Assembly: GCF_003172955.1 (NCBI RefSeq)
Contig: NZ_QGKR01000149.1
Coordinates: 62,001-126,000, forward strand
Origin: Micromonospora acroterricola
Lineage (GTDB): Bacteria; Actinomycetota; Actinomycetes; Mycobacteriales; Micromonosporaceae
Direction of reading: 5' to 3'
DNA: 64,000 bases
A model generated the notes under the pieces. It was not told the origin of the DNA. It saw only the letters and a program-made list of their open reading frames with translations, and searched no databases. The translations under genes were made by a program, and so were the position numbers. Each line of letters opens with the position of its first letter. Position 1 is the first letter of the stretch. Of the stretch, positions 27,455 to 35,843 are shown one piece after another.

Positions 27455-28909
27455 GTGCCTTCCTCTCGTCGCACCTTCCTCGCGGGCGGCGCCGCCGCCG
27501 GCGTAGGCCTCGCCGTCGCCGGCGGCTTGCCGTCCCTGGCTCAGGCCAGCCCCGGCCGGCCTCACCCGCCGGTCAAGGCCGGCAACGTGCCCTTCCCGCC
27601 GCTCGTGGATGACCCCGACGGCATCCTGGCCCTGCCCGAGGGCTTCCGCTACACCGTGGTCACCCGGACCGGCGTCACCCGGCTCGACCGCGGCCAGGGC
27701 GTGACCCCGGCCGACCACGACGGCATGGCCGTCTACGACGCCGGCCACGGCCGGTACCACCTGATCCAGAACCACGAGATCGACCCGGGCGCCGAGTTCG
27801 GCGTACCGCACATCAAGGGAACGGTCTACGACTCGGGCGCCGTCGACGCCGGCGGTTGCACCGTGATCAAGACTGACCGTGCGGGCCGGAACCTGGGTGA
27901 GTTCGTCGCCCTCTCCGGCACCGTCGCCAACTGCGCCGGCGGGCCGACCCCCTGGGGGACCTGGCTCACCTGCGAGGAGACCGAGGACCGGGCCGGCGAC
28001 GCGTGGGAAGAGGACGGCCGGACCGGCGTCTTCCAGAAGGATCACGGCTACGTCTTCGAGGCCTGGGCTGACGGCAGCGCCGACCCGAGGCCGATCAAGT
28101 GCCTGGGCCGCTACTCGCACGAGGCCCTGGCGGTCGACAAGGACCGCACCAGGATCTACCTCTCCGAGGACGCCGACGGGCCCAACGGCCTCTTCTACCG
28201 CTGGACGGCGCCACGCGGCGTCAAGCTGGGTCCCGGCGTGCTCACCGGCCTCGCGCCGAACGCCGGCGTCCTCGCCGCGATGCAGATCATCATGGACGAC
28301 GGCTCGGTGCTGCCGGACGTCGCCTACCTGACCTCCGCACAGCTGGGCCGCCCCTTCCCCGTACGGTGGATCGAGGTGCCTGACCGCGACGCGCGCAACA
28401 AGCCCGTGCGCGAGCAGTTCGCCGATGGCCAGGTCACCCGCGGACGCAAGTTCGAGGGCGTGTGGGGCACGGACGAGGGTGTGTACGTGGTCAACTCCTA
28501 CGCCTGGGACGACGGTGACCTGCCGGCGGACGCGGCTCCGCACGATGGCATGGTCTGGTTCTACAACTACAAGACCCAGACCATCCAGCTGGTGACGTAC
28601 TTCCCGCACCAGACCGCCTCCGAGGAGGGGACGCCGGTCAAGTACAACGACCTCACCTTCGACGGCCCCGACAACGTGACCGTCACCCCGTGGGGAAGCC
28701 TGGTGCTCGCCGAGGACGGCGCGGGCGCTTCCCACGTACTCAGCGCGATCCCGGGCGGCCCAACGTACGCGATCGCCCGCAACCAGCTCAACGACTCGGA
28801 GTTCTGCGGGCCGACCTTCACCGCCGACGGCACGGTGCTCTTCGTCAACATGCAGGATCCCGGCCTCACCCTGGCCATCACCGGCCCGTGGGAGAAGTAC
28901 CTGGGCTGA
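27455..28909 (+). CDS. Tat-exported PhoX-type phosphatase (DUF839)
   Basis: 484 residues. The start is GTG 27455 with CAGGAG upstream. A twin-arginine signal (SSRRTFLAGG followed by a hydrophobic run, cleavage near AQAS) is followed by the PhoX/DUF839 domain: LPEGFRYTVVTRTG, DHDGMAVYD, NHEI, CEETED and YSHEALAVDKDRTRIYLSEDA. PhoX enzymes are calcium/iron-dependent alkaline phosphatases that release phosphate outside the cell. A PHO-box-like repeat upstream suggests induction under phosphate limitation, and a strong hairpin follows the gene. Not every DUF839 protein has been shown to be a phosphatase. Confidence 0.87.
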   Translation: MPSSRRTFLAGGAAAGVGLAVAGGLPSLAQASPGRPHPPVKAGNVPFPPLVDDPDGILALPEGFRYTVVTRTGVTRLDRGQGVTPADHDGMAVYDAGHGRYHLIQNHEIDPGAEFGVPHIKGTVYDSGAVDAGGCTVIKTDRAGRNLGEFVALSGTVANCAGGPTPWGTWLTCEETEDRAGDAWEEDGRTGVFQKDHGYVFEAWADGSADPRPIKCLGRYSHEALAVDKDRTRIYLSEDADGPNGLFYRWTAPRGVKLGPGVLTGLAPNAGVLAAMQIIMDDGSVLPDVAYLTSAQLGRPFPVRWIEVPDRDARNKPVREQFADGQVTRGRKFEGVWGTDEGVYVVNSYAWDDGDLPADAAPHDGMVWFYNYKTQTIQLVTYFPHQTASEEGTPVKYNDLTFDGPDNVTVTPWGSLVLAEDGAGASHVLSAIPGGPTYAIARNQLNDSEFCGPTFTADGTVLFVNMQDPGLTLAITGPWEKYLG

Positions 28910-28995
28910 CAGCGCCCGACCGCCGGTGGGAGTCACCTGCTGTGACGATCCCCTGCTGAACGAGTCTTGGCACCGTACGCCCTCCGCGCGACCCC

Positions 28996-29026
28996 GGGGC
29001 GGGCTCGGCCGCACCGAGCCCGCCCC
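28996..29026. terminator. 13-bp hairpin after PhoX-type gene
   Basis: GGGGCGGGCTCGG (28996-29008) pairs with CCGAGCCCGCCCC (29014-29026), loop CCGCA. It lies between the phosphatase and the convergent OsmC gene and can serve both. Confidence 0.82.
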
Positions 29027-29084
29027 GCCAACCCCACTCGATCCTGATCACGAGCCGTGACAGGTCTCAGGACGCCCCGGGGTC

Positions 29085-29528
29085 TCAGGCCTCGGTGGCC
29101 TCTGCGGCTTCGACAATTGAGACGGCAGTGCCGAGTTCGACGGTACGGGAGACGGTGCAGAGTCGTTCGTGCGACTGCCGCAGCGACCGGGGCAGCGCCT
29201 CGCGCGCCCTGTCGCCGTCCGCGCCCACCGGGAACGTCACGGTGAACTCGACCCTGAGGTTCTGCATCCGGTTCCCTTCGGCCTCGTCCCGGATCTTGTC
29301 GCCAGTGACGTTGACGGAGAACTGGGTCGGCTCGGCGCGGCGGCTGGTGATGTGGTCAACGTCTACCGCCGTGCAGCCGCCGATGGCAGCCAGAAGCAGC
29401 TCCACCGGAGTGAAGCTGGTGTCCTCGCCCGTGCCCATCGACAGCGATCCGCCGCGGACATTCCGTGCGCGATAGTTCCCCACGCTGGTGCGCTCGATCT
29501 CCACCGAGCGGAAAGTGTCGTCACTCAT
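29085..29528 (-). CDS. OsmC family peroxide-detoxification-type protein
   Basis: 147 residues of the OsmC/YhfA fold. The start is MSDDTFRSVEIERTS; the longer open frame upstream is not conserved-looking. It has the first redox Cys in ELLLAAIGGCTAVDV and the second in SHERLCTVSRTVE. OsmC proteins reduce organic hydroperoxides through this cysteine pair. There is no strong ribosome site. It stands between a terminator hairpin and a VOC gene on the same strand, with which it may share transcription. Confidence 0.85.
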   Translation of the reverse strand: MSDDTFRSVEIERTSVGNYRARNVRGGSLSMGTGEDTSFTPVELLLAAIGGCTAVDVDHITSRRAEPTQFSVNVTGDKIRDEAEGNRMQNLRVEFTVTFPVGADGDRAREALPRSLRQSHERLCTVSRTVELGTAVSIVEAAEATEA

Positions 29529-29629
29529 GACAGGAAAACTACCCAGGCCCCCCCGGCCCTCGATCCACCGGCCTGGCCGGCCCATTCTCAATGGTCGAAA
29601 CCACCAGCCGACCCGTTCTCGAAAGTAAT

Positions 29630-30028
29630 TCAGACGTCGGCTTCGAGGGCGAAGGTATTGCCGTCCGGGTCGTGGAACCATGCGATACGTCCACCGCCGG
29701 CCCGCGCAGTGATCCCCTTCGCGTCGTGTTCGATCTGGTCGTAGCGGACCATCTCGACGCCAGCCGAGACGAGCTCGTCAACGATCTGGTCGATGTCATC
29801 GACGTACCACGTCGCCAGTGTCGCCGGGGTCTTCCCGGCGGTGACCGACTGGTACACGTTCAGCGCCGGTCCGCCACCAGAACCATAGACGCGGCTGCCG
29901 TCGGCGATGGTGGCGCTGGGGCCGGACCGCAGCACCTGTAGGCCCAGTTTGCCCTCGTAGAACTCGACCGCCGTTCGTATGTCGGACACCGCGATCGAAG
30001 TCCTGAGGTGATGAGCGCTCAGAGGCAT
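29630..30028 (-). CDS. VOC (glyoxalase/bleomycin-resistance/dioxygenase) family protein
   Basis: 132 residues with the paired beta-alpha-beta-beta-beta modules of the VOC superfamily: TSIAVSDIRTAVEFYEGKLGLQVLRSG at the N-terminus and IAWFHDPDGNTFALEADV at the C-terminus. Members include metal-dependent lyases, dioxygenases and drug-binding resistance proteins, and sequence alone does not decide between them. ATG 30028 with GGGAAAG upstream. It is divergent from the rph gene; the rifamycin-associated element lies between them, 136 bp from this start. Confidence 0.83.
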   Translation of the reverse strand: MPLSAHHLRTSIAVSDIRTAVEFYEGKLGLQVLRSGPSATIADGSRVYGSGGGPALNVYQSVTAGKTPATLATWYVDDIDQIVDELVSAGVEMVRYDQIEHDAKGITARAGGGRIAWFHDPDGNTFALEADV

Positions 30029-30163
30029 GAACCACTTTCCCACACGCGAGCGACGTGCCAGCCACGACGCTGGCTGACCGTGCCTGATCGAAGAGAAGAA
30101 CCTCAATCCGCAGCGGGAAAACAGCAACGGGAAACCTTCCCACTTTAACGTATATCGCACCGG

Positions 30164-30182
30164 GGGGCTTGCCGCAAGACCC
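30164..30182. promoter_or_regulatory. Rifamycin-associated element (RAE) upstream of rph
   Basis: GGGGCTTGCCGCAAGACCC is a 19-bp dyad (GGGGCTTGC / GCAAGMCCC, one mismatch). It matches the rifamycin-associated element known in actinomycetes upstream of rifamycin-inactivating genes such as rph, arr and rox. An AT-rich promoter-like stretch (TTTAACGTATAT) lies directly before it. It is 317 bp before the rph ATG. Confidence 0.85.
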
Positions 30183-30498
30183 GGGAGTTGCCGCAGAATC
30201 GTCGGCCGGAGCCAGGAACGGACGAAGAATTGGGACACTACGTGCAGATGTTGTTGTCGACCTGTCAGAGGCCCGCCGACGTCGAGCCGCTGGTGACGTC
30301 GGGGGTGCGATTGTGGCCCACCGGCGCGGAGATGCGGGCGTTCACGCCGCCCATCCGGGCGGAGCGGCCGGCCGCCAGTCGGAGGGAAAGGCACGGACGG
30401 ATGGGGACGCCCCCAGGAGGTTCGACCGAGCTGGAGACGCCGGTGATCCACCGGGCTGGTGCAGTGCAGCGGAGGACGGCCGTCTCGGAGGTGTCGCG
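30183..30498 (+). other. Long leader region between RAE and rph
   Basis: 316 nt without a recognisable gene. A TTG-initiated frame (30188-30502) runs through it and ends in an ATGA overlap with rph. Its translation is low-complexity and shadow-like, so it may be fortuitous or a translated leader. The region is probably the rph 5' UTR. Confidence 0.45.
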
Positions 30499-33096
30499 AT
30501 GATCGAGCAGTACGTGTTGAGTCTCCAAGAGGTCGACGATGTGCAGGTCGCGATCGTCGGCGGCAAGGGCGCGCACCTGGGGGCGTTGTCGCGAATCGAC
30601 GGCATTCGCGTGCCGGCTGGCTTCTGCGTGACGACGGACGCCTTCCGGCGGATCATGGCCGAGGCGCCGTCGATCGAGGATCGGCTCGATCAGCTGTCGC
30701 GCCTGAACCCGGACGACCGGGAGGCGGTCCGCACGCTCAGTGCGGAGATCCGCCGGACCATCGAAGGGACCGTCCTCCCCGACGACGTGGCGGCGGCGAT
30801 CACCCGGGCTCTCATCCCGCTCGGTGAACGAGCTGCCTACGCCGTCCGATCCAGCGCGACGGCGGAGGACCTGCCGACGGCGTCCTTCGCCGGCCAGCAG
30901 GACACGTACCTGAACGTCGTGGGGCCGACGGCGATCCTCCAGCACGTCAGCCGGTGCTGGGCCTCGCTCTTCACCGAGCGGGCCGTGACCTACCGTCAGC
31001 GCAACGGCATCGACCACCGTACGGTCCACATGGCCGTGGTCGTGCAGCAGATGGTCTTCCCGGACGCGGCCGGCATCCTGTTCACCGCCGATCCCGTCAC
31101 GGGCAACCGGACGGTCGCCACCGTGGACGCCAGTTTCGGCCTCGGCGAGGCTCTGGTCTCCGGACTGGTGAATCCGGACGCCTACCGGGTGCGGGGCGAT
31201 CAGATCATCGATAGAGCGATCGCCGCCAAACAGCGTGCCATCCACGCCCTGCCGGCCGGCGGGACGCGGGAACAGACGATCGACCCGCGGCGGCAGGAGC
31301 AGCCGGCGCTGACGGATCCACAGGTCATACGGCTGGTGCAGCTGGGACGGCGGATCGAAGCCCACTTCGGCCACCCGCAGGACATCGAATGGTGCCTCGT
31401 CGACGATGACTTCCAGATCGTCCAGAGCCGGCCAATCACCACGCTGTTCCCCATCCCCGAGACCGGCGACGGAGACAACCACGTCTACGTCTCCGTCGGT
31501 CACCAGCAGATGATGACCGACGCCATGAAGCCACTGGGCGTCTCCATGTGGCAGCTGACGGCCATGGCGCCGATGCACGAGGCCGGCGGGAGGCTGTTCG
31601 TCGACGTCACCCGGCGCCTGGCCTCGCCCGCGAGCCGCGCCGGCCTCCTGGAGGTGGTGGGAAGGGGCGATCCGTTGATCAGGGACGCGCTGGAGAGCGT
31701 CCTCGACCGCGGCGACTTCGTCCCGTCGCTCCCGGAGGCTGGTCCCGCCGGGCCGCCGGCCAGCGGCGCGTCCGCCCCGATCGAGACCGATCCGGCCATC
31801 GTCACCGAGCTGGTCGAGCGGAGCCAGGCCTCCATCGCCGCCCTGCGGCGCGACATCGCGACGTTGACCGGGCCTGCGCTGTTCGACTTCCTGCTGGAGG
31901 CCTTCCAGGAGCACAAGCGACTCCTCGGTGATCCCTTGAGCATGCAGGCGATCATGGCGGGGATGGAGGCCACCTGGTGGCTCAACGACCAGCTGCAGGA
32001 ATGGCTGGGCGAGAAGAACGCGGCCGACACCCTCACGCTGTCCGCCCCCGGCAACGTCACGTCGGAGATGGGACTGGCGCTGCTCGACGTCGCCGACGTG
32101 ATCCGCCCGCACCCCGAGGTGGTGGCATTCCTGCAGGGCGTCGAGGACGACGGCTTCCTTGACGAGCTGCCGAAGCTCGCGGGTGGGACCGACGCGCGCG
32201 ACGCCATCGAGGCCTACCTCGACCGATACGGCCTGCGCTGCGTCGGCGAGATCGACATCACGAGGCCGCGCTGGAGCGAACGCCCCAGCACACTCGTGCC
32301 CCTGATCCTCGACAACATCAAGCTCTTCGAGCCGGGCGCCGCCGAGCGGCGCTTCGAGCAGGGGCGACAGCAGGCGCAGAAGAAGCAAGAAGACCTGCTG
32401 GAACGCCTGCGGGCCCTGCCGGACGGGCAGCAGAAAGCCGACGAGACCAAGCGGATGATCGACCGGGTCCGGACCTTCATCGGCTACCGGGAGTACCCGA
32501 AGTACGCCATCGTCGGCCGCTACTTCGTCTACAAGCAGGCCCTGCTGAAGGAGGCCGAGCGCCTCGTGCAGGCCGCCGTGCTTCGTGAGACGGACGACAT
32601 CTTCTACCTCACGTTCCAGGAGCTGCACGACGTCGCGCGCACGAACCATGCGGATGATCAGCTCATCCACCGGCGGAGGGAGGCGTTCAGGTCGTACCAG
32701 ATGCTCAGCCCGCCCAGGGTGCTCACGTCGGAAGGTGAGGGCATCGCCGGGGCGTACCGACGTGACGACGTGCCGACCGGCGCGCTGGTCGGCCTCCCGG
32801 TTTCCGTTGGGACCGTCGAGGGGCGGGCTCGCGTCATCCTGGACATGGCCGAGGCCGATCTCGAACCAGGCGACATCCTGGTCACCGCCTTCACCGACCC
32901 GAGCTGGTCACCCCTGTTCGTCGCGATTGAGGGGCTGGTGACGGAGGTGGGCGGCCTCATGACCCACGGGGCGGTGATCGCCCGGGAGTACGGCTTGCCC
33001 GCCGTCGTCGGTGTGGAGCACGCGACCAGGCTGATCCGGGACGGGCAGCGGATCCGCGTGCACGGCGCCGACGGATACGTCGAGATCCTGCCGTGA
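30499..33096 (+). CDS. rph: Rifampin phosphotransferase
   Basis: 865 residues. An N-terminal ATP-grasp domain (about 1-325; GGKGAHLGALSRIDGIRVPAGF, AVRSSATAEDLPTASFAGQQDTYLN) is followed by a rifampin-binding domain (about 326-755; VYVSVGHQQMMTDAMKPLG, IGYREYPKYAIVGRYF). The swivelling C-terminal domain has the catalytic His823 in LMTHGAVIAREYGLPAVVGV. Length and motifs match Listeria-type Rph closely, not PEP synthase. The enzyme uses ATP to phosphorylate a hydroxyl of the rifamycin ansa bridge, giving AMP and phosphate. ATG 30499 has GGAGGTG. An RAE upstream supports rifamycin-responsive expression. Confidence 0.95.
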   Translation: MIEQYVLSLQEVDDVQVAIVGGKGAHLGALSRIDGIRVPAGFCVTTDAFRRIMAEAPSIEDRLDQLSRLNPDDREAVRTLSAEIRRTIEGTVLPDDVAAAITRALIPLGERAAYAVRSSATAEDLPTASFAGQQDTYLNVVGPTAILQHVSRCWASLFTERAVTYRQRNGIDHRTVHMAVVVQQMVFPDAAGILFTADPVTGNRTVATVDASFGLGEALVSGLVNPDAYRVRGDQIIDRAIAAKQRAIHALPAGGTREQTIDPRRQEQPALTDPQVIRLVQLGRRIEAHFGHPQDIEWCLVDDDFQIVQSRPITTLFPIPETGDGDNHVYVSVGHQQMMTDAMKPLGVSMWQLTAMAPMHEAGGRLFVDVTRRLASPASRAGLLEVVGRGDPLIRDALESVLDRGDFVPSLPEAGPAGPPASGASAPIETDPAIVTELVERSQASIAALRRDIATLTGPALFDFLLEAFQEHKRLLGDPLSMQAIMAGMEATWWLNDQLQEWLGEKNAADTLTLSAPGNVTSEMGLALLDVADVIRPHPEVVAFLQGVEDDGFLDELPKLAGGTDARDAIEAYLDRYGLRCVGEIDITRPRWSERPSTLVPLILDNIKLFEPGAAERRFEQGRQQAQKKQEDLLERLRALPDGQQKADETKRMIDRVRTFIGYREYPKYAIVGRYFVYKQALLKEAERLVQAAVLRETDDIFYLTFQELHDVARTNHADDQLIHRRREAFRSYQMLSPPRVLTSEGEGIAGAYRRDDVPTGALVGLPVSVGTVEGRARVILDMAEADLEPGDILVTAFTDPSWSPLFVAIEGLVTEVGGLMTHGAVIAREYGLPAVVGVEHATRLIRDGQRIRVHGADGYVEILP

Positions 33097-33164
33097 CCGA
33101 CCAGGCGCGGAGAGGGCCTTCAGTAGCTCCGGCCACGCAACGCTGAGCCGGGTCCGTCGGGGAG

Positions 33165-33203
33165 GTCGCCATGCACAAGGGCCTGACCGGAGTGCATGGC
33201 GAC
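33165..33203. terminator. 12-bp hairpin between rph and HIT gene
   Basis: GTCGCCATGCAC (33165-33176) pairs with GTGCATGGCGAC (33192-33203) across a 15-nt loop. It sits between the convergent rph and HIT-like genes. Confidence 0.7.
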
Positions 33204-33221
33204 TACCAACGGCGCAGCCGG

Positions 33222-33845
33222 TCAGGCGGCCGGTTCCCTGGTGGGCGACCGGCGGCCTCCGTGGGACGCGACCAACGCGTCCGCCACGATGTCCGCGTCA
33301 GCTTCTGCGACGTCCGCTGGGTACTCCGGCAGCAGGTCGTCCCAGACGACCAGCCACGATCCGAACAGTTGGGCCTGCCCCTCGGGCCGAGCGAAGAACC
33401 AGACGTGCAGGTGGGCGCCGCCATCTCCGATGCGGTAGACGTGCGCCCGCGAGATGTGCGGCAGCGCCTGCACGTGGCGAACGATGCGAGTGCTCAACAG
33501 CCCAAGCTCGGCGGCGAGTTCGTCAGGTAGGTCCGCCATGTCGTAGTGGTCGCGCGGGTGCAGCATGAGCACCAGCGGGACGCCCACTCCCTGAATCCGG
33601 GTCAGCCGCCAGTGATCGTTGAACCAGATCCCTTCGTCCCGGTCGCGGCAGGCGTTGCAGTCCGACGGATCCTCGCCGTGCCGCGCGGGCTCCGGGAGCA
33701 CCGGCGGGCGCAACGGCGCTACGCGCAGTCCGTCCGGCTCGAAGGGACTGATCTCCCATCCCGTCATGCGAGCCAACGGGAGTCTTCGCTCGCTGTCCGA
33801 GACGGCGACTACGCGGTCATAGAACTCGTCCGGTCGCAAGGCCAT
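33222..33845 (-). CDS. HIT-like protein
   Basis: 207 residues. A CxxC (DCNACRDRDEG), the segment PLVLMLHPRDHYDMADLPDELAAELG, and GAHLHVWFFARPEGQ, which carries the His-x-His core of the histidine-triad fold. HIT proteins hydrolyse or transfer nucleotides from dinucleotide or AMP-conjugate substrates. The third His of the triad is not clear here (HVWFF instead of HVHV), so activity is uncertain. Start MALRPDEFYD at 33845; an open stretch upstream lacks conserved features. Confidence 0.75.
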   Translation of the reverse strand: MALRPDEFYDRVVAVSDSERRLPLARMTGWEISPFEPDGLRVAPLRPPVLPEPARHGEDPSDCNACRDRDEGIWFNDHWRLTRIQGVGVPLVLMLHPRDHYDMADLPDELAAELGLLSTRIVRHVQALPHISRAHVYRIGDGGAHLHVWFFARPEGQAQLFGSWLVVWDDLLPEYPADVAEADADIVADALVASHGGRRSPTREPAA

Positions 33846-34063
33846 GCGGGGAAGACTAGTACGACAGGATGCCAAGTGATCCACAGCCCCGTTGTGGCTG
33901 CCAGTAAACGGCTGCGGGAGGTGGTGGAGCACGTGACCGTGATTTCGGCCTGTCCCGATATCAGTGGTTCCTGGCCGGACGAAGGCGGCGGGGTACGACG
34001 ATTGGTGGGCAACATGGAGGTCAGATAAACGGTCCGCACACACTTCCCGGAAGGTCGGAGATC

Positions 34064-34702
34064 GTGCCAGAGGTCATTGCGGGGTTGGAGATTCCTGAGA
34101 CGGCGGCGGTCGCCGAAGCGACCAGGCGCATCCAGGAGACAACCAGCCCTCCCATCTACCACCACTCCCGAAGGGTCTTCTTCTTCAGCCTCATCCACGC
34201 CCAGAAGCTCGGCGTGAAACCCGACCCGGAGCTGCTCTACATCGCGGCCATGTTCCACGACAGCGGCCTCCTGACCCCCTTTTCCGACGTCGAGCAGCGC
34301 TTCGAAGTCGACGGCGCCGACCACGCCCGCACGTTCCTCCTCGACCGGGGTTTCCCGACGGCCGCCGCCCAGACCGTCTGGACGGCGATCGCGCTGCACA
34401 CCACACCCGGCATCCCCGACCGAATGGCCCCCGAAATCGCGACCACCTACCTCGGCGTCCTGACCGACGTACTCGGCCTGGGCCTCGACGGACTGGAACA
34501 CGACCAGCTCGACGAAATCCTCGCCGCCCACCCCCGAGGCGACTTCAAAAACGAGTTCCTTCGAGCCTCCGTCGAGGGACTCAGGAACCGCCCCGACACC
34601 ACGAACGGCACCGTGAACTCCGACATACTCGAACACTTCATCCCCGGCTTCCAGCGCGTGACGACCGTCCAGCGCATCGTCGGCTCGCCCTGGCCGAGCT
34701 GA
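34064..34702 (+). CDS. HD domain-containing metal-dependent hydrolase
   Basis: 212 residues. HD-domain metal ligands are seen in IYHHSRRVFFF, IAAMFHDSGL (the HD doublet) and AIALHTTPGIP, an arrangement like that of cyanamide-hydratase-type HD proteins. GTG start with GGTCGGAG upstream. It is followed after 51 nt by an NADP-dependent oxidoreductase on the same strand, probably one operon. HD enzymes are phosphohydrolases or hydratases; the substrate is not deducible. Confidence 0.82.
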   Translation: MPEVIAGLEIPETAAVAEATRRIQETTSPPIYHHSRRVFFFSLIHAQKLGVKPDPELLYIAAMFHDSGLLTPFSDVEQRFEVDGADHARTFLLDRGFPTAAAQTVWTAIALHTTPGIPDRMAPEIATTYLGVLTDVLGLGLDGLEHDQLDEILAAHPRGDFKNEFLRASVEGLRNRPDTTNGTVNSDILEHFIPGFQRVTTVQRIVGSPWPS

Positions 34703-34753
34703 TCGGACAGTTCCCGAGCCACGCCGACGGACGTTCCTGGAAAGGATCTGAGC

Positions 34754-35692
34754 ATGCGAGCGATCACCGTGCGAGACCGTGACGCGGGTGTCAGCGGACT
34801 CACCCTGACCGACATGCCGTACCCCCACGCCGCGGAAAACGACGTCATCGTGCGCGTGCACGCCGCAGGCTTCACCCCCGGAGAGCTCGACTGGCCGGCA
34901 ACGTGGTCCGATCGCGCCGGTCGCGACCGGGCACCCAGCATCCCCGGGCACGAGCTGTCCGGAGTTGTCGTCGAGCTGGGGTACGGGACCACCGGCCTCA
35001 CCGTGGGCCAGCGGGTGTTCGGCCTGACCGACTGGGCCCGCAACGGATCCCTGGCCGAATACACCGCGGTGGAGGCTCGCAACCTCGCCCCCCTCGCGGT
35101 CGACATCGAGCACGCCGTGGCCGCCGCGCTGCCCATTTCCGGACTGACCGCATGGCAGGGACTGTTCGACCACGCTCACCTCACGACCGGCCAGACCGTC
35201 CTCGTTCACGGCGCCGCGGGCGGTGTCGGCTCGATCGCCGTTCAACTCGCGTGTGAGGTGGGCGCCCGCGTTATCGGCACCGGCCGAGCCGACGACCGTG
35301 ACGTCGCGCTCAGCCTCGGCGCGCAGACCTTCCTCGACCTGGACGCCGACGATCTGCAGCAGGCCGGCGAGGTGGACGTGGTGTTCGACGTCATCGGCGG
35401 CGACGTCCTCGAGCGATCGGCCGAACTGGTACGCCCGGGCGGCACCCTCGTCACCATCGCGATGCCACCTACCGTGCGGCCCAAGGACGGGCGAGCCATC
35501 TTTTTCGTCGTCGAACCTGATCGCGCGCGGCTGACCGACCTCGCCCAGCGCCTCCGGACCGGACGGCTCAACCCCATCGTCGGCGCCGTGCGACCGCTTG
35601 CCGAAACGGCCTCCGCGTTCGCCCGTCGCCCCCGGACGGCCGGCAAGACGATCATTCAGGTCGTGGACGAAGAAGGAGGGCAGCACTCGTGA
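34754..35692 (+). CDS. MDR-family NADP-dependent oxidoreductase (quinone reductase-like)
   Basis: 312 residues. GroES-like N-terminal half (PGHELSGVVVELGYG) and a nucleotide-binding motif HGAAGGVGSIAVQLA. No zinc-binding Cys cluster. The C-terminus has the NPIVGAVRPLAET segment of QOR-type enzymes. ATG follows AAAGGATCTGAGC. Cotranscription with the HD protein is likely. It probably reduces quinones or enones with NADPH; the physiological substrate is unknown. Confidence 0.88.
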   Translation: MRAITVRDRDAGVSGLTLTDMPYPHAAENDVIVRVHAAGFTPGELDWPATWSDRAGRDRAPSIPGHELSGVVVELGYGTTGLTVGQRVFGLTDWARNGSLAEYTAVEARNLAPLAVDIEHAVAAALPISGLTAWQGLFDHAHLTTGQTVLVHGAAGGVGSIAVQLACEVGARVIGTGRADDRDVALSLGAQTFLDLDADDLQQAGEVDVVFDVIGGDVLERSAELVRPGGTLVTIAMPPTVRPKDGRAIFFVVEPDRARLTDLAQRLRTGRLNPIVGAVRPLAETASAFARRPRTAGKTIIQVVDEEGGQHS

Positions 35693-35843
35693 TCCGCGTG
35701 CTCATGGCCCCACCACCGACACGCGTGGGGTGACGTCCGGGAGGCGAGGCGTACGCCGTCGGGGAAGAACGTCACGAGTCGTTCCCGTATCGTCGTGCGC
35801 CCCGGCGACCTCAGGGTCGCGGCGGCCCTATGGACCCGGCGCG

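Noticed and set aside
30188-30502. TTG-started frame ending in an ATGA overlap with rph
   Set aside because: No ribosome site and a low-complexity translation; more likely untranslated leader, though a leader ORF cannot be excluded.
30265-32670. Long minus-strand frame (about 801 codons) across rph
   Set aside because: Antisense shadow of rph; no ribosome site, no recognisable domain.
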